A program made the position numbers and the translations under genes. A stretch of DNA of 64,000 bases from contig OZ024797.1 of NCBI GenBank assembly GCA_964017045.1, positions 17,515,863 through 17,579,862 on the forward strand. The letters run 5' to 3'. The notes under the pieces were generated by a model. It was given only the letters and a program-made list of their open reading frames with translations. It was not told where the DNA came from and searched no databases. The stretch comes from Omphiscola glabra. Taxonomy: Eukaryota > Mollusca > Gastropoda > Lymnaeidae. Shown piece by piece: positions 33,204-44,800 of the stretch. Within the stretch, counting starts at the first letter, position 1. Each line of letters begins with the position of its first letter.

Positions 33204-35965
33204 GGTCCTGTTATACCTGCTTGTGTGAGTACCCCATTGTCTGGGATCTTGTCCTGTTATACCTGCTTGTGCGAGTACCTCATTGTCTGGGATCTTGTCC
33301 TGTTATACCTGCTTGTGCGAGTACCTCAGTGTCTGGGATCTTGTCCTGTTATACCTGCTTGTGCGAGTACCTCATTGTCTGGGATCTTGTCCTGTTATAC
33401 CTGCTTGTGCGAGTACCTCAGGGTCTGGGATCTTGTCCTGTTATACCTGCTTGTGCGAATACCTCATTGTCTGGGATCTTGTCTTGTTATACCTGCTTGT
33501 GCGAGTACCTCAGGGTCTGGGATCTTGTCCTGTTATACCTGCTTGTGCGAGTACCTCATTGTCTGGGATCTTGTCCTGTTATACCTGCTTGTGCGAGTAC
33601 CTCATTGTCTGGGATATTGTCCTGTTATACCTGCTTGTGTGAGTACCTCATTGTCTGGGATCTTGTCTTGTTATACCTGCTTGTGAGTACCTCATTGTCT
33701 GGGATCTTTTCCTGTTATACCTGCTTGTGCGAGTACCTCAGTGTCTGGGATCTTGTCCTGTTATACCTGCTTGTGTGAGTACCTCATTGTCTGGGATCTT
33801 GTCCTGTTATACCTGCTTGTGCGAGTACCTCAGTGTCTGGGATATTGTCCTGTTATACCTGCTTGTGTGAGTACCTCAGTGTCTGGGATCTTGTCTTGTT
33901 ATACCTGCTTGTGTGAGTACCTCATTGTCTGGGATCTTGTCCTGTTATACCTGCTTGTGCGAGTACCTCAGGGTCTGGGATCTTGTCCTGTTATACCTGC
34001 TTGTGTGAGTACCTCAGTGTCTGGGATCTTGTCCTGTTATACCTGCTTGTGCGAGTACCTCATTGTATGGGATCTTGTCCTGTTATACCTGCTTGTGTGA
34101 GTACCTCATTGTATGGGATCTTGTTCTGTTATACCTGCTTGTGTGAGTACCTCATTGTCTGGGATCTTGTCCTGTTATACCTGCTTGTGCGAGTACCTCA
34201 GTGTCTGGGATATTGTCCTGTTATACCTGCTTGTGCGAGTACCTCATTGTCTGGGATCTTGTCCTGTTATACCTGCTTGTGTGAGTACCTCATTGTCTGG
34301 GATCTTGTCCTGTTATACCTGCTTGTGCGAGTACCTCAGTGTCTGGGATCTTGTCCTGTTATACCTGCTTGTGCGAGTACCTCATTGTCTGGGATCTTGT
34401 CCTGTTATACCTGCTTGTGCGAGTACCTCAGGGTCTGGGATCTTGTCCTGTTATACCTGCTTGTGCGAATACCTCATTGTCTGGGATCTTGTCTTGTTAT
34501 ACCTGCTTGTGCGAGTACCTCAGTGTCTGGGATCTTGTCCTGTTATACCTGCTTGTGCGAATACCTCATTGTCTGGGATCTTGTCCTGTTATACCTGCTT
34601 GTGCGAGTACCTCAGGGTCTGGGATCTTGTCCTGTTATACCTGCTTGTGCGAATACCTCAGTGTCTGGGATCTTGTCTTGTTATACCTGCTTGTGAGTAC
34701 CTCATTGTCTGGGATCTTTTCCTGTTATACCTGCTTGTGCGAGTACCTCAGTGTCTGGGATCTTGTCCTGTTATACCTGCTTGTGTGAGTACCTCATTGT
34801 CTGGGATCTTGTCCTGTTATACCTGCTTGTGCGAGTACCTCAGTGTCTGGGATATTGTCCTGTTATACCTGCTTGTGTGAGTACCTCAGTGTCTGGGATC
34901 TTGTCTTGTTATACCTGCTTGTGTGAGTACCTCATTGTCTGGGATCTTGTCCTGTTATACCTGCTTGTGCGAGTACCTCAGGGTCTGGGATCTTGTCCTG
35001 TTATACCTGCTTGTTTGAGTACCTCAGTGTCTGGGATATTGTCTTGTTATACCTGCTTGTGTGAGTACCTCAGTGTCTGGGATCTTGTCCTGTTATACCT
35101 GCTTGTGTGAGTACCTCATTGTATGGGATCTTGTCCTGTTATACCTGCTTGTGTGAGTACCTCATTGTCTGGGATCTTGTCCTGTTATACCTGCTTGTGC
35201 GAGTACCTCAGTGTCTGGGATATTGTCCTGTTATACCTGCTTGTGCGAGTACCTCAGTGTCTGGGATATTGTCCTGTTATACGTGCTTGTGCGAGTACCT
35301 CAGGGTCTGGGATCTTGTCTTGTTATACCTGCTTGTGTGAGTACCTCAGGGTCTGGGATCTTGTCCTGTTATACCTGCTTGTGTGAGTACCTCAGTGTCT
35401 GGGATCTTGTCCTGTTATACCTGCTTGTGTGAATACCTCAGTGTCTGGGATCTTGTCCTGTTATACCTGCTTGTGTGAGTACCTCATTGTCTGGGATCTT
35501 GTCCTGTTATACCTGCTTGTGCGAGTACCTCATTGTCTGGGATCTTGTCATGCCAGACCTGCTTGTGTGAGTACCACATTGTATGGGATCTTGTCATGCC
35601 AGACCTGCTTGTGTCAGTACCTCAGTGTCTGGGATCTTGTCATGCCAGACCTGATTGTGTGAGTACCTCAGTGTCTGGGATCTTGTCATGCCACACATGC
35701 GTGTGTGAGTACCTCAGTGTCTGGGATCGTGTCCTGTCAGACCTGACTGTCTGAGTATCTCAGTGTCTGGGATCGTGTCCTGCCAGACCTGCCTGTGTGA
35801 GTACCTCAATGTCTGGGATCTTGTCATGCCAGACCTGCTTGTGTGAGTACCTCAATGTCTGGGATAGTGTCCTGCCAGCCCTGCTTGTGTGAGTACCTCA
35901 ATGTCTGGGATAGTGTCCTGTCAGACCTGCTTGTGTGAGTACCTCAATGTCTGAGATCTTGTCAT
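33204..35965. repeat. Minisatellite, 46-bp unit, about 60 copies
   Basis: The unit contains gtcctgttatacctgcttgt, gagtacctca and tgtctgggatctt. Two units with a 2-bp deletion (ttgtgagtac at 33,681 and 34,691) sit 1,010 bp apart in matching surroundings, so a block of about 22 units was duplicated. From about 35,530 to 35,965 the units diverge to gtcatgccagacctgc forms. On the minus strand these read DKIPDTEVLTQAGL, the same peptide that continues directly into the LINE remnant at 35,966. The founder is therefore a LINE segment. Plus-strand open frames are period artefacts, because 46 bp shifts frame each unit. Confidence 0.97.
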
Positions 35966-36395
35966 GCCATTTGATGTTGATGATTGTTTGGAGGCTCTAG
36001 TTTCCTTGCATGACGTTTATAGACTGCCCATGTTTCACATGCACATAGTAGTGCACAAGTGAACAATAGATGCGTCTTTAAAATCTTGTGCTATCTTTTC
36101 TTGCTGCCAATAGTTAGGAACAGTTGGTGAAGCCTTTCAGGCAGAGCTGTGTCACCTTCCTCGTAAATTGGAGTAATCACCTGGAGCTTTGCCAGAGAAG
36201 CTTGTCGCGTCACATTTAGGGATGGGGGGTGTCTTCAATTTCTTGGCTGATGCGCCCTTCTGGACGTCTGTTTAAGGCTCCGCCCTTGACCGATGATTTA
36301 AGGTGCTCTGCCCAGCGTTCGATATTTCTTTCTTTCTCAGTAATCAGAGTTTTCTCATCAGCACTCAAAGGTGGGGAACTACATGAACTTGCAAA
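35966..36395 (-). pseudogene. LINE ORF2 remnant with internal deletion, beside the 46-bp array
   Basis: Reading the minus strand from 36,395: LSADEKTLITEKERNIERWAEHL, the region before the reverse-transcriptase core of a widespread invertebrate LINE. It continues with LPERLHQLF, QDFKDASIVHL-like and then ACETWAVYKRHARKL. The palm domain that should lie between the last two is missing. After one frameshift it continues INIKWHDKISDIEVLTQAGL straight into the minisatellite. Frameshifts and stops make it non-functional. Confidence 0.8.
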
Positions 36396-38822
36396 AGAAT
36401 TATATGAAATTATAATTATATAGGCCTACTTAAAAAGGTGCCAAATTTAAGCTTTCCCGGGGTCCCAGCAACTGTAGGACCGGACCTGCCAATTGGTTAT
36501 AGTTTTTGGAGTCGTCGGCAGGATTAAACTGAGGACAGCCTTTAAGGATTTAATCGAGAACAGCTTTTAAAGAAAATTACAATGTAGATCGACAGATGGA
36601 GTCATCATCAGCACGCACATGACGAAATCCCACACCACACCTGACGACCCACAAGGCGTGACAAGGACATACACAGTGCCGGTGGCTGAATAAGACCCTT
36701 CACCTTCGTTCCTTACCACCTTGCAATAAGTCGAGTGTAGCCTACTCCTACGCTTCTTTAGGTCTCCAAAAGAACGCAAGCCTTGTCATCCACGAGTAGG
36801 TGGACATTGCCAGTGGTTTTTGTGTGTTTTTTTTTAATTATTATACAATAATAATATAATATATGCATTAAAAAAATAGTTTAAGTAGAAATCCGTGGCC
36901 TTCATGATCTGACTGGAGGGATTCGTGGACTAAAAAGGGGTTAAGAATCCCTGATTTAAAGATTTGTGCATTATAAGCATAAATTAGATATATAGGCCTA
37001 TTATAATATAAATATAGGGTCATGGGCCTATCCTATAATATGTCATTATTACATTGTAGCCCTAAGTCCTAAGCTTATACTTATATATTACAGTACAATT
37101 CTAAAAATTGTTAATTATACTACTAATAACAATAAATTACAAAAATATTGGGCTAAATAAACATAGTCTTAGTCTTGTCAAGAGGAACATCGGCTCATTG
37201 TTTACTCTGCGTTTCTTTATAACTACCGCCACCAGGCCAAGTGACGAAAATTCTAAAAAAAGAAAGGCTGTTCTTTTCCTTGTTGGACCGGGCACCTATC
37301 CTTGCAAGAAAGTTAGGCCTGCAAGTATTCACTGGCCCGGTGCAACTAGGGAACAGCGTAGGCCTACTAACTTACACGGTGTCAGAACTGTTCAGACTTT
37401 TCAGTGTAGGCCTACGTTATTAAATCAAACCAAAACAATAAATCTTAAAGACGGTGCTCAGTGAACGTAGGGCCTACTCATACTCCTTTACATTTTATTT
37501 CACTTCACTGTGACTTTACATAGTTACACACCTTCAAGTTACACTGTTTAATGATTAATATTTTTTTCGTTTTATTAGGATTAGTCTTAGTCTTATGAGT
37601 TGAGCAGAACACTTGCGTTGCATTAAATTAATAGGATAACTAATTTTAGGTTGAACATTGAAAGCACGCCATTCAATTCATCATTAGTCTTAAAAGTTTT
37701 TTGGTTTACTAAGTTAAGGCTCATTAGACTAGACACATTTAGTAAAGTTTTAGTTCTAGTTCTAGGTTACTACTTTACTAGTGAATATCTTTACTTTAGC
37801 CCGGCTCAAGTCAGGTAAATTCATTTAATTTATTTACATTATTTCCTAATATAAATTAAGTCTATTTAGTTACTAATAGAACAGCATATACCGCATATTG
37901 TTTTATTTACCAATTTCAACACTCACTGATACATTATAACTTTTGACAAAGTAGCAGGTTAAGTAGCTAGCCTTTCCAATGCCCACAATACTTAGCTCTA
38001 CTAAATAATGTTCCTTTATATTTTTGCCTTTGCAGTTATAAAATATATTTATCTTGTATTTAAATTTATATAATTATATTAATTGGTCTGTGTGTGTAAA
38101 AACATTGAAAACCACTTGTCTATCAATTCAAAATAATCTTTACAAAATTCAAACAGTGGCTTTTTAATAGTAGTAGGTTACATTTTAAAAGTCTTTTTAT
38201 TGAAATTATAAAATGTAATATTGAAAATAAAACACAAAAGTCTGAAATGTTCATAGAAAAGTTATTTTATAAACATGATGATAAATGCATGATTTAAAGT
38301 TTTTAAGATGTGAATATGAAAGAGAAAAAAAATGAGTTTATCCGATTCTCACATTTCCTGTAAAAGTTATATTGTAATAATTGTAGCATTGAAAATTTTT
38401 CCAGTTTTTAACCCTAGGCCCTAGGCTTTATTTAAATGTTTTCATGTTCATTTATTAGCTGATCAAACAAGTTTTCTTGGAAAAAGTAAGTGAAAACCTT
38501 AATTCTGCAAAGGACATGCAGTCTTTAAAAAATCTTTTATTAAATGTTCTATGAAACTTTTATGAAACATGACAGGCCCTTTTGGAATGCAGGTTTTATT
38601 CTCTAGTCTTCATTCAGTTTCATTACATTGATAAATTTTCTAAGGGATAAAATACCAATAAGGCCTTATAAGGGGCAATCCATAAGTGATGCAAATTTTG
38701 ATGATTTTTTACCCCAGGATACCAGACTGCACTCTTCTTCTCATAGCTTACTTTCTATATTTTTAATATGATAAATACAAATGTGTGTCGATTCTCTTTT
38801 AAGTACTTTCTTTTACCCACAG
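36396..38822. other. Intergenic DNA upstream of galectin copy 2
   Basis: No protein gene is supported. Transposon-end-like sequences (gtaggaccggacctg near 36,475; ggttaagaatccctg near 36,943) lack partners. The less AT-rich 37,180-37,470 could hold the 5' non-coding exon of the downstream galectin, but no donor could be assigned. Confidence 0.4.
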
Positions 38823-38831
38823 TGAAATAAA

Positions 38832-41800
38832 ATGGTGCTAAGAAAAACCAAATTTGTAAGTAAGATTTTATTTTGTTGAATTTATTTTAATTTATCTATG
38901 AATAACTATTAATTATTTTAAGATAAGTTAACAGAGTTTGTTTTTTTAAAATGTATTTTATTTATGCCCAAAGTCATACAAAATTATCATCTGCTTCCCT
39001 AAGCCTCAATATTGCAGCAATTCAAAATTTATTCAGTTTTGCACATCACCACTAGAGGTGTGTAGTCATTGCTCTTAGGATTACAAAATCATTTTTTTCA
39101 GCATAAACCTGACTTCACTTACATACCTGGTGGCCTCAGTGTAGGTGCAAATATTTTAGTCAGAGGTAGAGTGCCAGAGGGAACAGACAGGTAATAAGAG
39201 TGGATTTAAAAATATGTATGATTTTAATTACAGAGATCATTTGACCAAAACCACTGTCATCTACCTTTTATCTTGTAAATTAAAAATGATTTATTTGATA
39301 AGCTGATAGTTTCATGGCTAAGTCTTTTAGCTCTGACTGTTTATGACTGTAGCTGGTTATTTTGTTTCTTAGATGATTTTTTTTTTGTATGTGCTGCCTT
39401 TAGAAATATAACAGCTTCTACATCAGCATAAAATTATAAAATATATTTTAATACCGTCAACATGAAATAAATTACACAATTATTGAATTGAAGTGATAAG
39501 ACCATTGTTGAAAGGTATAAGAATTTTACTAAGATTGTCATTTATTTTAAGGCAAATCAAAATGTAGACCTACTTCATTCAATCTGCTTATTGACAATAT
39601 ATATTTATTCTCAGATTTAGCCTCAACTTACAAAAAGATGATGACGACGGTTGTGACATAGCTCTTCACTTCAATCCTCGCATTTTCTTAAAAACTGTTG
39701 TCAGAAATTCACACCATGGTGGCTGGCAAGGGGAAGAGCTGGACATCCCATTTTTCCCTTTTGCTCATGGCTCCAAGTTTACCATCCGAATCAATGTTGG
39801 ACCAACTGCCTACTCAATCATGGTGAACGGGCAGTTTTTTATAAAGTATAACCATCGTCTGCCTTTCCAAGAGGTCAGATACATGAGACTTTGTGAGGGG
39901 GCTGAGTATTATGAGGCTACCATCCAAAATCCTTCAGTGAGTAAAATTTTTAAGCCTTATTTTGCTAGAGGTATTTAAATCAAATATTTTTGGGTGGCAG
40001 AATTGAATGCAGTTTCAGTTTGTTTAAAAAATTGTTAATACATATTCAGTACACTTTAAATAAACAAATACAATGTTGAAAAATTTGTTAATACATATTC
40101 AGTACACTTTAAATAAACAAATACAATGTTTAAAAAATTGTTAATACATATTCAGTACACTTTAAATAAACAAATACAATTTATTTATTTAAAAATTATT
40201 ATCGCCCCTCAAATAAAAAAAAATTTTCAATGCAGTTTTCACTCGATTTTAACTAATTTTTTTTTCAAAATGCTTATGTTTTATCTTATCAATTTATATA
40301 TTTACATGTATGTTTGTGGGATTTGTTATGTTCAGATAAATAATTGTAATGTTCTAAATGAAATACTAAATTAATTTATACAGTGTAAGAATGCTATTAA
40401 AGCAAATGCCAAATGTGAACGTCTTTTCAAGCTATTTTGTGAGACCAAAATGCAGACTGAGACTTTTACCTTACACTGAAGTAAGAAGGCTTTCGAAAGG
40501 GAATTGCTTGAAAATATTTATGGAACTATTTGATGCTCTTGTGATTTGTTAAAGTGACAAACCTGATATGAAGTATCTGTTAACTGTTGATAGTAAAGCA
40601 TTTTTAAGTTATTTAGCCGATATCTTTGAAAAACTAAATGCAAAAGCGAAGATATTTGGTTTCATTACCTTTATTGAATTTTGTCAGAAAAATATTTACA
40701 ACAAAATTTTTTTTAAAGTTTCATTGCCTCCAAAAAAGTGAAGTGACAGATACCACTAATACTTGTTATTGTCGACTCATCTGAAAATTCTATCGGCTGA
40801 TATAAAAGAAAGTTTTTTTTATTTGAAACAAATTGATTTTCCAACTTGGATGATGCAGCCAATGTTAGTGGATTTGTCTGATATCTCAAATATGCAGTAT
40901 CAAGAAGAACTCGCAGAAATGCAAAATGATGAGTCAGTTAAAACTTTATTTCATATAAAAGGAGTGACGACATGACTTTGTGAGAAACAGAAATCAAATA
41001 TCCAAATTCAACCAAATGTGCAAGAAAACCATTGTTACTGTTTCCATCTTCATATTTAGCTGAATGTGGATTAAGTGCCATAAATGATTAAGAAATCGGC
41101 CGGATATAGCACAATGGGGAGACTTGAGACTGAAGCTAACAAAATTGGAACCTAACATAAAATGTCTTTGCAGCAAGCATGAAGCACAAACATCTCACTA
41201 AATTTAAATAATATATAATTACTAATAATTAAAATAATATAGCCAAATCTTTCATTAAAATTATTTTTTATTTGAAAATCAGTTCTCCGTTAAATGTTTT
41301 GAAAATTTACTTACTATGTTGCCTCACCAATTTCCTATTGATTTCTTCCTAAAACCAATCATTTAAGTTTCTTCAGTGAACAACCCTATTTTTTAATATT
41401 AAACTTTATGTATATGACTGTTACTGGGGGGGGGGGGGTATAAGAATTTTAGAAAGGCTTAGGTGGGGCATGGCACAAAAAAGGTTGGGAAACACTGGTG
41501 TAGAGAAAAATGAGTGCATAATTTGTAGGATCTCCTTTGCTTTTTGTAAGGAGTGCATTAGGGACAAACACCATGATACAGTTATTTTAAAAAAAGATCT
41601 GCTCGTCTCATTGTTAGTACAAAAATTGACAAGAGACTAAAATTGATCTGCTAAGTGACTAAGTGTAACTCAAAATACTTTCTATTTCTTGTTATTTTTT
41701 CCTTTGTCCTGTCTGCTGAGGAAGGCTCTTAGCTGAAACATTAAACATTTATTGTCCTGTCTTTCTATCTCAAGACTACACATACCTTGTCCTGCAATTT

Positions 41801-44800
41801 CCTTCACATAGTTTGAACGCAGTCCTTGTTTTGTTATTGTTCCCCCCTTTGTTTTTTTCATTTTTAGAGCTCCACACATATTCATGTACAAAAGTTTGTG
41901 TCATTTGAATCTTCTTTAATCATTTCTCACTCTCTTTCAATTATATATATAAAAAATAATAATAGTGTTAAGAAATATAAAGGTAGAACTCCCTCCAAAA
42001 GAAATAATTTATCTAATGCAATTACTTTTTAATATTAACATTTTCACCCAAATGATTGCAATATCAGTGATCATTTTAAGTTTATGATAAGACTCAAACA
42101 TTAATTTCATTTGTATCCTAGAAAAAAAGCCATAAAATCAATTGTATAAAAGTAATTTATGGCCTGCCCTTATCTTTAGTGTGTTGTCATGTCTTATCTC
42201 CAGGCTGCAATAAAAAAAAAACACATAAAATTTGATCAGGAATATCTTCAGAACATTCCTAGGAAGAGCAACTTAACTTTACTCATGGTTAAAAGTAATT
42301 TTTTGTTCTTTTGACAGCATCTTCCCTTTAAAGGTGAAATAACTGGTGGCTTGAAGCCTGGCAAGGCATTCAGAGTTAGGGGACTTGTCAATGATAATGC
42401 TAACAGGTAAATATTTCATTTCTTGATGACAAAATAAAGTAAATAAAATCACATATAAGGATGTAACTAAATTGTATGTACTTTCCTTTCTAAAACAGAT
42501 TTGCTATCAGTTTCAATGCTGATCTGGATGGCAACACCGTGGGTATTTTATTCAACCCACGGCAGGACCAGGAGGATGTTGTTCTCAACTCAAAAGTTGG
42601 AGATTGGCAAGCTGAGGAAAGAGGACAAGGGTGGTTTCCCTTCAAAAGGGGGCAATTCTTTGATGTTCTTTTTGTGTCATGGGATGGAAATTTCAATGTA
42701 AGTTTTTTGACAGTGGGAACATTAAATTTAAATAAGTGTTGTCAATCAGATTTTATAAAATAGGTCTATGTATTTGAATCCTATATTTTGAGGATGTCAG
42801 ATTTATAAATTACAATTTTAAATTATTTACACTGGTATGTTTTCTATATATTTTATTTCTTTTTTATTTCTTCAGAGTTTTCTTTTGAAAGTTGCTGGCA
42901 GCTTGATCTGTCCAGTAATAAATCATACCTATAAACTATAATTTTCTTCTTTGCAAACTTAAAATATGTTTTTTTTCGTAAAAGACATAACTTTTCATGT
43001 AACTTTTTATTTGAAGGGACAATATGTAGTGAATGCAAGTATACAAAAATATTGAAAATGAAAATATTAATTTGCATCTCAGAATATCATTTAACTACCA
43101 TCAAGTTGTGTATATGCACAGATTTATGTTGAAGAAAAACTATTTACATCGTACAAATTCCGTATCCCTCCTGAAGATGTGAAGTACCTGGACATCAGTG
43201 GAGATGTGACCATCATGGACGTTGAGTTCATTGACCCTTTGGTAACTTCCTAGTGTACAAAATTTTATATCTTTGACTAGTGTAAGCTACAACCCCCTTT
43301 TTCCTTTCTGAAATTTCCTTTCAATTTCAAACCTTTGTAGACTGGTGAATGTTAATGTTTTTGAGGGGGTTGGGGCATGTTGTAATCTTTGAAAAATTCA
43401 GACAAATCATATAAATAGACATTCCATGCCAAACATATTTGAAAATTAATTTCTTTTAAAAACTTCAAAACAATATTATATAAATATTCCTGTTAAATTA
43501 GAGTTTTTTTAACTTTCCTATTTGAGTTTGTTGTTTTTTTTCTTTATTTTTCCTACTTGGGTATTTTCTGTGTTTTTTAAACTTATATTTTTATCAGTTT
43601 AATTTTAAATTATAATTCAGTATCTGTGTCCTGTCTTCAGCCAAGTGACTACATCAAAGAAATTCCTTCAGGGCTTGAGAAGAGTGACCTTGTTGTTGTT
43701 AAAGGTTTCTTTTTTCCAGAAGGCAACAGGTAGTTCAAGAAATTCTAAATATTTATTAAAGTTAAAGAGCCTTAAAATTCAATTATTTCTTTTTTCATTT
43801 GCATTACAATTAGGCTATAACTTATAACACAAAGCATTTGGTATTTATCACCTTAAAACGAAATTGCAAACTGAATTGAGATAGTGACTTACTCTTAACA
43901 ACACATATTTTTTTTAACCTAAATTTTGCATCTATGTTTCTATCGTACAGTATGTTAGTATGCAAGAGAATTTGAAAGATCAAAATGAAGAAAATTCACA
44001 GTTTTGTGAAGTCATTTTGGTGAAACAAAATGTTAACTCCTACTCATGGTGCCAAACTTATTTAAGATTACTTTTTGTACTTAAGATTCTCTGTGAACCT
44101 TCTGTATGGAACATCCCTTGGAGATGACATTGCACTACACTTTAACCCACGGCGTGACCAACATGAAGTTGTCCTTAACAGCCGGGCCAATGGCAACTGG
44201 GAGAAAGAAGAAAGACATCCTATTCCTAGCCCTATGCTTGAATTGTTGCCTTTTGAGGTGGAGATTGTTAACAAATCTAATAAATTCAAGGTACGAACGA
44301 TTAAGCTATATAAACAATACTAGTCCTTGATGGTCTTGGTTTAAATAAACAGTTGCAAATGACTATGCTAGGGGTAATTATAAAAATATATGTACATGAA
44401 AGATATGAAGTACTGAGAACCACCACATTATCGCACTATAGAATAATTGTATTGAAGAAAAAATTAATAATAAAAGATATGATAAAAATTAAAATTGATT
44501 ATCAAGTGAAAGTGTGCCATGTTAACCAACTCCTGCCTAAACTGCATTTTCTGTTAACCCTCAAATCTTCTTATGCAAAGTATGATACAGTATTTCCATT
44601 GGTGGTAAAATTTACATGTTATTTTAATAAAAAGAAATTATTATAAAAAGATTTTATTAGTTCTATCTATGTTACAGATTTACATCAACGGTAAAAAGTT
44701 TTCCAGCTTTGTATCAAGAGGGGATGTAGAAAAAATTAAAGGGATCAATGTTTGTGGAGAGGCTCATATTTATGAGGTCAAGCTGCTCAGGAGAGTTGTG

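Noticed and set aside
33221..35754. Many overlapping open frames of 70-255 codons (repeats of cEYLIVWDLVLLYLLV type)
   Set aside because: They arise from the 46-bp tandem repeat, which happens to lack stops in the plus frames. The unit length is not divisible by three, and the minus strand reveals its LINE origin.
33204..35965. CRISPR-like regular repeats
   Set aside because: The units are contiguous, with no unique spacers, and the window is clearly eukaryotic.
37108..37464. 118-codon open frame upstream of galectin copy 2
   Set aside because: Composition and sequence show no domain. It overlaps other frames and could at most be 5' UTR.
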